Assembly (NCBI GenBank): GCA_003056145.1
Contig: LSNL01000005.1
Coordinates: 38,946-102,945 of the forward strand
Direction of reading: 5' to 3'
Length of the DNA stretch: 64,000 nt
Source of the DNA: Parcubacteria group bacterium M10-OD1-1
Lineage (GTDB): Bacteria > Patescibacteria > Paceibacteria > Moranbacterales > UBA2206
Part shown: positions 26,289 through 33,642 of the stretch, piece after piece
Layout: every line of letters starts with the position of its first letter
Position numbering within the stretch: position 1 is the first letter of the stretch
Position numbers and translations under genes: made by a program
Notes under the pieces: model-generated
Databases searched by the model: none
Told to the model about the DNA's origin: nothing
The model's input: only the letters and a program-made list of their open reading frames with translations

Positions 26289-27503
26289 TTATTTTTTATT
26301 AATTTTATAATATTCTTCTAAAACTAATCCAGCGACTTCTCTTAGTTTTTGAATTATTTTTTTTAATTTTTTAACAGTGATATCAATTTCTTTTTTTGTC
26401 GTCTGTTTACCTAAAGTAATTCTTAATGAGCCATGAGCCTGCTCTGGTTTTAATCCAATTGATAATAATACATGAGATGGTTGCAGAGAGCCTGAAGAGC
26501 AAGCTGAGCCGGTTGAGGTAGCAATTCCTTCAGCGTCCAACATCATTATTAAGCTTTCCCCTTCTACGCTCTCAAAAGAAAAATTGATGTTATTAGGAGA
26601 TCTTTTTATTTTAGAGCCATTAAGTTTAGTTTTTGGAATTTCTTTTAAAACCCTTTGAATAAAATAATTTCTTAATTCTTTAATTTTTTGATTGTCTTTA
26701 ACTGTATCTTTATTCTTAAGCATTGAAATGGCTTTTCCTAAACCAACAATACCAGTTGAATTAATTGTGCCTGATCGTAAACCATTTTCTTGTTTCCCAC
26801 CATCCTGTATTTTTTTAATAGGAGTTCCCTTTTTAACATATAAAACCCCTACTCCTTTAGGTCCATAAATTTTATGAGCTGACATAGAAAGTAAATCCAC
26901 GCCTAATTTTTTAACATTACAATTGAAATAACTCAACGCTTGAGTTGCATCGGTATGAAAGAGAGGATAATTTTCTTTTTTAATCTTCTTAATAAGTCTA
27001 GCAATTTTAGCAATTGGCTGAAGTGTTCCAATTTCATTATTTACATACATCACAGAAATTAAGATAGTATTTTTTTTAATAGCTTTCTCTATATCTTCTA
27101 CTTTAATAACTCCGTCTTTCTGAGGATTAATAAAAGTAGCTTCAATTAGACCATCTTTTTCTAAGCTTTTGACTGTATTTAAAACACAATGGTGTTCAAA
27201 AGAAGTAGTAATAATATGAGGTTTAAGATTATTTTTTTTATGATAAGACCGAACAACACCTTTGATAGCTAGATTATTAGCTTCAGTTGCTCCACTAGTA
27301 AAAATAACTTCTTGATTATCAGCCTCAAAAAAATTAGCCGTTTCTTCTCTGGCTTTTTCTACAGCCACATGAGCGACTTCTCCAAAATTATGCAATGAAG
27401 AAGCATTGCCAAAGTTATCACTAAAATAAGGTAACATTGTTTTCAAAACTTCTTTATCTACTGGTGTAGTAGCTGCATAGTCTAAATAAATATTTTTTTT
27501 CAT
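26289..27503 (-). CDS. iscS: Cysteine desulfurase IscS
   Basis: 404 residues. A fold-type I PLP enzyme with TSGATEANNLAI, His104 stacking on PLP (SFEHHC), HTDATQAL, PLP lysine Lys211 in SMSAHKIYGPKG and catalytic Cys335 in the SACSSGSLQPSHVL loop. The loop is the longer class I type, so sulfur is handed directly to scaffold or tRNA-thiolation partners. It is flanked tightly by iscR (6 nt) and iscU (9 nt) in one operon. Confidence 0.96.
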   Translation of the reverse strand: MKKNIYLDYAATTPVDKEVLKTMLPYFSDNFGNASSLHNFGEVAHVAVEKAREETANFFEADNQEVIFTSGATEANNLAIKGVVRSYHKKNNLKPHIITTSFEHHCVLNTVKSLEKDGLIEATFINPQKDGVIKVEDIEKAIKKNTILISVMYVNNEIGTLQPIAKIARLIKKIKKENYPLFHTDATQALSYFNCNVKKLGVDLLSMSAHKIYGPKGVGVLYVKKGTPIKKIQDGGKQENGLRSGTINSTGIVGLGKAISMLKNKDTVKDNQKIKELRNYFIQRVLKEIPKTKLNGSKIKRSPNNINFSFESVEGESLIMMLDAEGIATSTGSACSSGSLQPSHVLLSIGLKPEQAHGSLRITLGKQTTKKEIDITVKKLKKIIQKLREVAGLVLEEYYKINKK

Positions 27504-27509
27504 TGAATT

Positions 27510-27893
27510 TTATTTTATTAATTGACTTAATTTTATTCCATCTAAAGTTCTTTTAATTTGTACGCCTAGTTTTATCCAGACAAAGCTAGAAGAACAATTT
27601 TTCTTTTTTTGACAATGAGAATCGTAACATTTTATCGCCAAACTCTCTAAAGTTTCAATTATTTCTCCAGCCGTAATATTTTTAGGATGATCTGACAAAA
27701 CATAACCTCCGTTTTTCCCTTGAGTGCTGATTACTAAATTTTTAGCTCTCAACTTACCCATAATTTTTTCTAAATATTTGGCAGAAATATTTTCTTCTTG
27801 AGAAATAGTTTGAATATTTTTTATGTCCGGATGAGACCGAGCTAAATTAACCATTGCTCGTAATCCATATTCAGCCTGAGTGGAAAATTTCAT
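27510..27893 (-). CDS. iscR: Rrf2-family regulator, IscR-like
   Basis: 127 residues. A winged helix-turn-helix fills residues 1-65 (FSTQAEYGLRAMVNLA, ISAKYLEKIMGKL, GKNGGYVLS). Three cysteines at 89, 94 and 100 form the Fe-S ligand cluster, with C-x4-C-x5-C rather than the C-x5-C-x5-C of E. coli IscR. It is the first gene of the isc operon, which fits autoregulation by cluster status. Two palindromes in its promoter region are candidate binding sites, one shared with the divergent nuclease gene. Confidence 0.92.
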   Translation of the reverse strand: MKFSTQAEYGLRAMVNLARSHPDIKNIQTISQEENISAKYLEKIMGKLRAKNLVISTQGKNGGYVLSDHPKNITAGEIIETLESLAIKCYDSHCQKKKNCSSSFVWIKLGVQIKRTLDGIKLSQLIK

Positions 27894-27905
27894 AATTATA
27901 TATCC

Positions 27906-27918
27906 TACTAATTTAGTA
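27906..27918. promoter_or_regulatory. Candidate Rrf2/IscR operator, isc side
   Basis: Perfect 13-bp palindrome TACTAATTTAGTA just downstream of the isc -10 box, over the predicted transcription start. A sister element lies at 27972-27982; both are next to an AGCATACT extension. Confidence 0.5.
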
Positions 27919-27925
27919 TGCTTTA

Positions 27926-27954
27926 ATTATATCGCTTTTGAAATTAACTGTCAA
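27926..27954 (-). promoter_or_regulatory. isc operon promoter
   Basis: Minus strand: TTGACA (27949-27954), a 17-bp spacer, TATAAT (27926-27931). It is a perfect consensus sigma-70 type promoter, 32 nt before the iscR ATG. Such strength fits a promoter held down by a repressor. Confidence 0.8.
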
Positions 27955-27966
27955 TAATGTTATACT
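27938..27966 (+). promoter_or_regulatory. Promoter of the RecB-family nuclease gene
   Basis: TTGAAA (27938-27943), a 17-bp spacer, TATACT (27961-27966), 38 nt before the ATG at 28005. It overlaps the opposing isc promoter almost completely, so the two should compete for polymerase. Confidence 0.65.
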
Positions 27967-27971
27967 GAGCA

Positions 27972-27982
27972 TACTTTTAGTA
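27972..27982. promoter_or_regulatory. Candidate Rrf2/IscR operator, nuclease side
   Basis: Palindrome TACTTTTAGTA placed just after the nuclease -10 box, mirroring the isc-side element in position and in its AGCATACT flank. Confidence 0.45.
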
Positions 27983-28004
27983 ATTAAATATAAATTTTAC
28001 TTTT

Positions 28005-29129
28005 ATGCGTATTTCTTATTCCGCCCTTAATACCTATCAAAGTTGTCCATTAAAATATAAATTCCAGTCAATTGATAGAATAAAAGCACCTAAATCAAAA
28101 GAAGCAGTTTTTGGTTCGACTATTCACGAAACAATGAAATTTATTCATACTCCAGGAATATTATCCCCCACCCTAGATCAATCAATGGAGCACTTTGCTA
28201 ACTCTTGGAACCCTGCTGTTTTTGATAATCCTGATGAAGAAAGAGCAGCTTTTTCTCAAGGTATCAAAATAATTCAAGACTATTACAAAAAAAATAATCC
28301 AGAAAATTTTAACATCGTTAATTTAGAATCTCGTTTTGCCATTGAAATTGGAAGAAAAGATAATAAACATATTGTTTCTGGTATTATTGATAGAATTGAT
28401 AAAACTGAAGATGGTTTTGAAATTATTGATTACAAAACTACTAAAAAGATGCCTACCCAAGAAAGAGTAGACAATGATATTCAATTGTCAGTTTACTTAC
28501 AAGCTTTTTTATCTCAATATCCCGAAGAAATAAAAAGATTAGATAAAATTAAAGTAAGTTTATATTTTTTAAAACACGGAGTAAAACTCTCCGCTTTTAG
28601 AACCAAAGAGCAACTCCAGCAAAGCGAACAACTTTTTCTAGATATTATTAAACTTATTGAAAGTAAAGCTTTTGATCCTCAAGTCTCCCCTCTTTGTGAC
28701 TGGTGTGGCTATCAGAAGATATGTCCAATGTGGAGACATAAATTTAGAGAAGAACGAAAAATTGATACCGAAGAAGTAAATGAAGCTATCCAAGAATATA
28801 TAGATTTAAAATCAGCTATGACTGTTACTAAAACTCGTGTAGCTAAATTACAAGAAAAAATCTTACAATATATGAAGCAAGAAGGCGTTGAAAGAGTTTT
28901 TGCCAATCAAGGAATAATAGCTAAGACATTAAGAAAAACTTACAATTACGACGAAAAAAAATTAAAGGCGCTTTTAGAACCTTTAGATAAATGGGAATCC
29001 GTGCTAAAGGTTAACGGAGTAGCTTTAAGAAATATTTTAGCAGTTTTACCTACTCCAATTAAGAATGAAATAGAAAAAACTAAAGAAATCAATAAAGAAA
29101 CCATTAGCTTGAGCGTAAAGAAAAAATAG
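28005..29129 (+). CDS. RecB-family PD-(D/E)XK nuclease with Fe-S cysteine cluster
   Basis: 374 residues. It begins RISYSALNTYQSCPLKYKF, the AddB/Cas4-type opening. The RecB nuclease motif is Asp129 (GIIDRID) with Asp142-Tyr-Lys144 (IIDYKT). Cys14, Cys231, Cys234 and Cys240 match the four-cysteine Fe-S staple of AddB/Cas4 nucleases. A helical C-terminal extension of about 130 residues follows. It probably acts in DNA repair or end processing. No cas gene or CRISPR is near, so Cas4 is unlikely. It is divergent from iscR and apparently shares its operator. Confidence 0.85.
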   Translation: MRISYSALNTYQSCPLKYKFQSIDRIKAPKSKEAVFGSTIHETMKFIHTPGILSPTLDQSMEHFANSWNPAVFDNPDEERAAFSQGIKIIQDYYKKNNPENFNIVNLESRFAIEIGRKDNKHIVSGIIDRIDKTEDGFEIIDYKTTKKMPTQERVDNDIQLSVYLQAFLSQYPEEIKRLDKIKVSLYFLKHGVKLSAFRTKEQLQQSEQLFLDIIKLIESKAFDPQVSPLCDWCGYQKICPMWRHKFREERKIDTEEVNEAIQEYIDLKSAMTVTKTRVAKLQEKILQYMKQEGVERVFANQGIIAKTLRKTYNYDEKKLKALLEPLDKWESVLKVNGVALRNILAVLPTPIKNEIEKTKEINKETISLSVKKK

Positions 29130-29133
29130 CTTA

Positions 29134-29139
29134 TATAAT
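29134..29139 (+). promoter_or_regulatory. Possible -10 box for the DUF2062 gene
   Basis: A perfect TATAAT ending 5 nt before the ATG at 29145, just after the nuclease stop. The best -35 (TTGAGC, 29109-29114) has a 19-bp spacer, so support is weak. If real, the mRNA would be nearly leaderless. Confidence 0.3.
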
Positions 29140-29144
29140 ACACT

Positions 29145-29603
29145 ATGTATTTTTACCATAAATTTAAAAAATTTATAAAAAAATTTTTTCTTATTGATGA
29201 TACGCCATTTAAGGTTGCAGGAGGAGCTGCCTTGGGAGTATTTTTAGGAATAATTCCTGGCGAAGGAGTTATCTCTACTTTACTTTTTACGACCATTTTT
29301 CGCTTTAATCGATTAGCTGCTATTTTGGGAGTATTAGCTACTAATATATGGACTACTATTTTAATGTTACCACTAGCAGCAGAAATTGGAGCTTTTTTAT
29401 TTCATACTAATTCGCAACTCCTCATTAATGATTTTCATAATGCTTATCAATCTGGTTGGAAGTTTTTATTTGGCAAGGTATTCTTTTTTAATCTTCTTTT
29501 ACCTCTTTTTTCTGGTTTTATTATTATTTCTGGAATTATTGCAATTTCCTTTTATTTCTTTCTTTACTTTTTATTAAAATATCGAAAAATTAAATTTCGT
29601 TAA
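29145..29603 (+). CDS. DUF2062 membrane protein
   Basis: 152 residues. The DUF2062 signature is clear: DDTPFKVAGGAALGVFLGIIPGEG, then FRFNRLAAILGVLATNIWTTILMLPLAAEIGAFLF split over membrane helices, and a last long helix near 115-145. Three to four membrane segments and a basic N-terminus are visible. The family is widespread and of unknown function, sometimes found beside glycosyltransferases. It lies 15 nt after the nuclease gene. Confidence 0.82.
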   Translation: MYFYHKFKKFIKKFFLIDDTPFKVAGGAALGVFLGIIPGEGVISTLLFTTIFRFNRLAAILGVLATNIWTTILMLPLAAEIGAFLFHTNSQLLINDFHNAYQSGWKFLFGKVFFFNLLLPLFSGFIIISGIIAISFYFFLYFLLKYRKIKFR

Positions 29604-29645
29604 TTTCTAGTTTGATAATTTTAAACTATTCTTAATAAAAAAGGT

Positions 29646-30392
29646 TTAATCTTTTATTATAGTTCCTTGGAAGTTTTTATTAGAAAAAATATTTTTTAAA
29701 TTTTTTAAATTTTTACCATTAGTGATTATTACTTCTAATTCATTTTTTTCTGCTAATTGAGAAGCAATAGGGTCAAAAGGAGCATTTAAGCCAGGACTCC
29801 ATTTATTACCTACAATTTTACGGAAATTCTTCCAATCTATTTTTTTAATAATTTCAGCATCACTAAATTTCTTAGGATCTTTATTGTAAACGTATTCAAT
29901 ATTAGAAAGATTGATTAATTTCTTAGCCTTTAAGCGTTCTGCAATAATAGTAGCAACTAAATCACTAGACCAACCAGGTCGCCAACCAGCTGCTATCATA
30001 ATCCCTTCTCCCCGAGCAAAATAATTATTAAGATCCTCTTTGACTCTTGGATTTTTATTAATCTTTGAGTGAGCATACTTTCTAAAAATAGTTTTAATAA
30101 GATGAGCATTTATTCTAGTAGCATGAATACCTATCCAATCTTGATCATCTAAAGTTACTTTCGTGATTTTTCTAGCTGCTTGGATATATTCCCTGGCTGT
30201 ATATCCTCCACCAGTCACAATAGCAAATTGCTTCCCCTTTTTAATTTCCGAAATAATTATTTCTTTAAATTTTTTTAAAAATTGCCAATCAATTTGATTA
30301 GGTATAATTAACGAACCTCCTAGAGAAATAACTATTGTTTCTTTTGTTTCTTTTGTTTCTTTTGACTTTTTATTCATTATTAAGTAATCCAT
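29646..30392 (-). CDS. pyrH: UMP kinase, archaeal-type
   Basis: 248 residues of the amino-acid kinase fold: ISLGGSLIIP (about 22-31), VTGGGYTAREYI, then DWIGIHATRINAHLI, GWRPGWSSDLVATIIAERL, NLSNIEYVYNKDPKKF and a C-terminal GTIIKD. The motif order and the short HATRxNAHL helix match the archaeal UMP kinase subfamily rather than bacterial PyrH. It makes UDP from UMP for CTP and UDP-sugars. Near the N-terminus a KET-KET-KET repeat is encoded by three perfect 9-bp units. ATG 30377 (residue 6) is an alternative start. Confidence 0.88.
   Translation of the reverse strand: MDYLIMNKKSKETKETKETIVISLGGSLIIPNQIDWQFLKKFKEIIISEIKKGKQFAIVTGGGYTAREYIQAARKITKVTLDDQDWIGIHATRINAHLIKTIFRKYAHSKINKNPRVKEDLNNYFARGEGIMIAAGWRPGWSSDLVATIIAERLKAKKLINLSNIEYVYNKDPKKFSDAEIIKKIDWKNFRKIVGNKWSPGLNAPFDPIASQLAEKNELEVIITNGKNLKNLKNIFSNKNFQGTIIKD
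30337..30363. repeat. Three tandem 9-bp units in the pyrH 5' end
   Basis: Three exact copies of GTTTCTTTT (+ strand) encoding Lys-Glu-Thr three times. Gains or losses would stay in frame. Confidence 0.9.
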
Positions 30393-30417
30393 TTAAAAAA
30401 ATTAAACTAGCCTATTT

Positions 30418-30834
30418 TTAGCAACCCTTGTCTGGTAAATAACCTTTAGATTGTGCTTCTTTTTTACTCTTAAAGCAAATTTTATTTTTAGCTTTAATCC
30501 GTTTTACCCACCGACAATTTGGCAGATGATAAGTATGAGAATTCTTGCTAGCTACATAAGCACATTGAGAAGAAACGGGAGTTTTTAAGTTGACTGATGA
30601 AATTTTTTTCTTCTCGCTTAAGCTTTTAATATTTTGTGTTTTTTGAGAAGTTGTTAATTGATTTGAAAAATTTATAGGTTTTTCAATTATAAGAGGATTT
30701 TTAAAATCATTTTTTCCTTGAATAATCCCAATTTCTAAAGAGATAATTGCTATCAAAACAAAGCCAATCATTAAAATAATTTTCTGATCATTTTTTAACC
30801 AAAACTCTTTAATTTTTCCTTTTATTTTTTTCAT
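30418..30834 (-). CDS. Membrane-anchored protein with Ada-like metal-binding C-terminus
   Basis: 138 residues. A single membrane helix (about 18-36), a linker, then a C-terminal module from about 92: YVASKNSHTYHLPNC, then CFKSKKEAQSKGYLP and a terminal GC. The EA-x3-GY-x-P core resembles the Ada Zn-binding repeat, with two of its four cysteines in place plus a histidine. In CPR such modules occur on small extracytoplasmic proteins and on nucleases. The function is unknown. It is divergent from rpmA and sits 25 nt upstream of pyrH on the same strand. Confidence 0.6.
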   Translation of the reverse strand: MKKIKGKIKEFWLKNDQKIILMIGFVLIAIISLEIGIIQGKNDFKNPLIIEKPINFSNQLTTSQKTQNIKSLSEKKKISSVNLKTPVSSQCAYVASKNSHTYHLPNCRWVKRIKAKNKICFKSKKEAQSKGYLPDKGC

Positions 30835-30844
30835 TTCTCTTTAA

Positions 30845-30873
30845 TTGACATTATAGCACACTATTGCTACAAT
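30845..30873 (+). promoter_or_regulatory. rpmA promoter
   Basis: TTGACA (30845-30850), a 17-bp spacer, TACAAT (30868-30873), 53 nt before the rpmA ATG. Confidence 0.7.
30850..30858 (-). promoter_or_regulatory. Extended -10 promoter for the Ada-like gene
   Basis: Minus strand TGCTATAAT, an extended -10 element without a good -35, 15 nt before the ATG at 30834. It overlaps the rpmA -35 box, so the two genes should interfere. Confidence 0.5.
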
Positions 30874-30926
30874 AAGACTTGTATTATTAAATTATCAAAA
30901 TTTATTTTAATTACTAAATTAATCAT

Positions 30927-31199
30927 ATGGCTCATCGTAAAGCAGGTGGTTCTACTCAATTAGGTCGTGATTCAATATCTAAAAGACTAGGGGTAAAAAA
31001 ATTTGGTGGAGAAGTTATTAAAACTGGTCAAATAATTCTTAGACAAAGAGGAACTAAATTTAGACCAGGAGAAAATGTTGGTCGTGGAGGTGACGATACA
31101 CTTTTTGCTAAAAAAGATGGCAATGTAAAGTTTAAAACCAAAAAAGTAGAATTATTTACTGGGAAATTAAAAACTAAAAAAATTGTTTCTGTTGAATAA
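30927..31199 (+). CDS. rpmA: 50S ribosomal protein L27
   Basis: 90 residues. It starts MAHRKAGGSTQLGRDSISKR, the conserved L27 N-terminus that reaches the peptidyl transferase centre, without the cleaved extension found in Firmicutes. GQIILRQRGTKFRPGENVGRGGDDTLFA contains the rest of the signature. It is monocistronic, 22.7 kb from rplU and divergent from an Ada-like membrane protein gene. Confidence 0.97.
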   Translation: MAHRKAGGSTQLGRDSISKRLGVKKFGGEVIKTGQIILRQRGTKFRPGENVGRGGDDTLFAKKDGNVKFKTKKVELFTGKLKTKKIVSVE

Positions 31200-31254
31200 A
31201 TGATAATCTTTTTTAGTTTAACAAAAATAGGTTCTTGATTGGATCTATTTTTTG

Positions 31255-31283
31255 TTGTAAATTATAATTTTTTATGGTATAGT
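31255..31283 (+). promoter_or_regulatory. Promoter of the small membrane protein gene at 31314
   Basis: TTGTAA (31255-31260), a 17-bp spacer, TATAGT (31278-31283), 30 nt before ATG 31314. It lies inside the longer reading frame from 31239 and so supports the shorter start. Confidence 0.6.
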
Positions 31284-31313
31284 ATACTTATAAAAAATAA
31301 ACTTCTTAAATTC

Positions 31314-31769
31314 ATGAATAAATCTATTCCTAGCCGTTGGGCTATAATAATAATTATAATAATAGCTATTATTTCTGGATCTTATCTTTTTATTAAATTA
31401 AAAGAATTTAATTATTCTACCCAAATATCCGCTCCTGTTGCCATTTCTAAAATAAAAAAAATCAAACCTAAAAATATTTGTTCTATTCATGCTTATAAAG
31501 GTAAAGCGAAAATTAAAGTTTGGAAAAGTCAAAAAGATGGTGCTGAAGTGCTAATAATTAATAACGCGGACTTAGCTAAACTTCCTACTAACGCCATAAC
31601 TTATTTTAAATTAATTGATGCTTCTAAAAAATTAGAACAAAAATTAGCGACTACTTCAAAAAAGAATCCAGTTACTATCCTAATAACCGGCTTATTATCT
31701 AGATGCCATAATCAAATTCCGCTTGCTTGCTTGAAGTACAAAAAGAACATTTTTCATTCATATCTCTAG
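31314..31769 (+). CDS. Small membrane-anchored protein of unknown function
   Basis: 151 residues from ATG 31314. A strong membrane helix (about 9-30, isoleucine-rich) precedes an extracytoplasmic domain of about 115 residues with KNICSIHAYKGKAKIKVW, an LAKLPTNAITYFKLIDA stretch and a LSRCHNQIPLACLKYKK end holding two of its three cysteines. I recognise no family. It is a complete transcription unit of its own, with a promoter 30 nt upstream and a 16-bp terminator hairpin 27 nt downstream. Confidence 0.6.
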   Translation: MNKSIPSRWAIIIIIIIAIISGSYLFIKLKEFNYSTQISAPVAISKIKKIKPKNICSIHAYKGKAKIKVWKSQKDGAEVLIINNADLAKLPTNAITYFKLIDASKKLEQKLATTSKKNPVTILITGLLSRCHNQIPLACLKYKKNIFHSYL

Positions 31770-31796
31770 GCTTATCAATTAATCTTTTTCAAGATT

Positions 31797-31832
31797 AAAG
31801 AAAAACTCTTCTCAATAGAAGAGTTTTTCTTT
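31797..31832. terminator. Bidirectional terminator before pyrG
   Basis: Perfect 16-bp arms (31797-31812 and 31817-31832) with a CAAT loop; core AACTCTTCT flanked by A-rich and T-rich runs. It lies between the convergent small membrane protein gene and pyrG and can serve both. Confidence 0.85.
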
Positions 31833-31857
31833 GGATTTTCTTTAGTTTGTTCCTCTA

Positions 31858-33507
31858 TTAATTAATTTTATTCTTTTGCGCGAAACTAGCTTTAATAAAT
31901 TTAAGGAATAAGGGGTGTGATCTAAAAGGACTAGATTTTAATTCTGGATGAAACTGCGTGGCTAAAAAGAATGGATGAGTAGTTATTGGTAATTCAGTTA
32001 TTTCCATTAATTTTTCATCTGGTGATTGACCAGAGAATATCAAACCATTTTTCTCTAATCTATCAATATAGACTGGGTTAACTTCCCAACGATGACGATG
32101 TCGCTCGGAAATTTTAGTAGTTTTATAAGCCGAATAAGCTAGCGTATCTTTTTTTATTTTAGCAGGATAAGCACCTAATCTCATTGTTGCTCCATAATTA
32201 TTATCATCTAAATTCTTTTTTTGTTCAGACATAATATCTATAACTGGATTTTTAGTTTTCCTATCAATCTCTGTTGTATTAGCATCTTTAATGCCTAAAA
32301 CATTTCTCGCATATTCAATAACTGTTAGTTGCATCCCATAGCACAATCCTAAAAAGGGAATTTTATTTTTTCTCAAAAATTCTATAGTTTTTATCTTTCC
32401 TTCTATTCCCCTCGCTCCAAAACCTCCAGGAACCACTACACCATCATATTCTTTTAGCTCTTCTAATTTTTGCGGATTTTTTTCAAAGACTTCACTATCA
32501 ATCCAACCGATTTCTGGTTTAAGCTTTTGTTTATAGGCTGCATGTTTAATAGCTTCAATTACACTAATATAGGCATCAGAAAGAAGAAAGCTTCCTGTTC
32601 CAAAATATTTACCCACTATCCCAATTTTTACTTTTTCTTTAGCCTCTTTAATATTATCAACTAAATCATACCATTTTTTTAAGTCAGTTTTTCTGCTATA
32701 AGAAAGTCCTAATTTTTTAAGTAGCAAGCGACTAAGATCATCCCGCTCAAAATTAACTGGCACTTTATAGATACTATCTACATCTGGAGCGCTAATGACA
32801 TATTGCTCTGAAATATTACAGAAAAGAGAAATTTTTTCTTTCCTTTTCTTATCTAAAGCTATTTCACTTCTGGCAATTATAAAATCAGGTTGGATACCAG
32901 TTCCATTTAAAGTTCTTACGGCGTGTTGAGTCGGTTTAGTTTTCATCTCTCCAATTTTAGAAGGGATCGGAACCCAGCTTAGCATAACCGTTAGAACATC
33001 CTCTGGATTTTTTAATTTCATAATTCTAATCGCTTCCATAAACAATATATTTTCATATTCCCCTACCGTTCCGCCAATTTCTATAATAGTAACATCTGAC
33101 TTAGCTTTAACAGAAGCTTTTTTTATCTTAGCAATAATTTCTAAAGGAATATGAGGAACTACTTGAACACATTTACCTTTATATTCTAAATTTCTTTCCT
33201 TTCTAATAACTTCTTCATAGACTCTCCCCGTAGTCATATAATTATCATTAGGTAGAGTTATATCTAGAAATCTTTCATAATTTCCCATGTCCTGATCAGT
33301 TTCATAACCATCATTTAAAACAAAAACTTCTCCATGTTCAGTAGGATTCATTGTGCCAGCATCTACATTGATATAGGGGTCCACCTTCATTGCTGTAACT
33401 TCATAACCTCTAGCTTTTAAAATAGCCCCAATAGAAGCTGAGGCCACTCCCTTTCCAATACCGCTCATAATTCCTCCGACAACAAATATATATTTTCTGT
33501 TTTTCAT
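31858..33507 (-). CDS. pyrG: CTP synthase
   Basis: 549 residues. The N-terminal amidoligase domain (1 to about 270) starts YIFVVGGIMSGIGKGVASAS and has DPYINVDAGTMNP, GEVFVLNDGYETDQDMGNYERF and EIGGTVGEYEN. The C-terminal glutaminase domain has VPGGFGARG, the nucleophile in FLGLCYGMQ and the HPEL histidine. It makes CTP from UTP and glutamine. It is transcribed toward a shared terminator; upstream lies the rplI terminator, so it is a separate unit. Confidence 0.98.
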   Translation of the reverse strand: MKNRKYIFVVGGIMSGIGKGVASASIGAILKARGYEVTAMKVDPYINVDAGTMNPTEHGEVFVLNDGYETDQDMGNYERFLDITLPNDNYMTTGRVYEEVIRKERNLEYKGKCVQVVPHIPLEIIAKIKKASVKAKSDVTIIEIGGTVGEYENILFMEAIRIMKLKNPEDVLTVMLSWVPIPSKIGEMKTKPTQHAVRTLNGTGIQPDFIIARSEIALDKKRKEKISLFCNISEQYVISAPDVDSIYKVPVNFERDDLSRLLLKKLGLSYSRKTDLKKWYDLVDNIKEAKEKVKIGIVGKYFGTGSFLLSDAYISVIEAIKHAAYKQKLKPEIGWIDSEVFEKNPQKLEELKEYDGVVVPGGFGARGIEGKIKTIEFLRKNKIPFLGLCYGMQLTVIEYARNVLGIKDANTTEIDRKTKNPVIDIMSEQKKNLDDNNYGATMRLGAYPAKIKKDTLAYSAYKTTKISERHRHRWEVNPVYIDRLEKNGLIFSGQSPDEKLMEITELPITTHPFFLATQFHPELKSSPFRSHPLFLKFIKASFAQKNKIN

Positions 33508-33599
33508 TTTAAAATTTGAATTATCATTTTCGTGTATTATTTTAAAATACCCGAAAAGAATTCTTGTTGATTAAATAATATACTAAAAAATACAAACAA

Positions 33600-33622
33600 A
33601 AAGTCGCTCCCCCTGCGACTTT
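33600..33622 (-). terminator. Terminator of the LCP-GT2-ctpA-rplI run
   Basis: 8-bp arms (33600-33607 and 33615-33622) with a C-rich 7-nt loop and a GTCGC core; on the minus strand the last arm runs into T5. It lies 20 nt after rplI. Confidence 0.8.
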
Positions 33623-33642
33623 AATAAATTTATAAGTTTCAA

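Noticed and set aside
28005..29129. Cas4 of a CRISPR system
   Set aside because: No CRISPR array or other cas gene in the window, and the protein is longer than Cas4 with a helical C-terminal extension; a repair-type RecB-family nuclease fits better.
31239..31313. Longer start for the 151-residue membrane protein
   Set aside because: The promoter at 31255-31283 lies inside it; ATG 31314 follows the promoter and begins right before the membrane helix.
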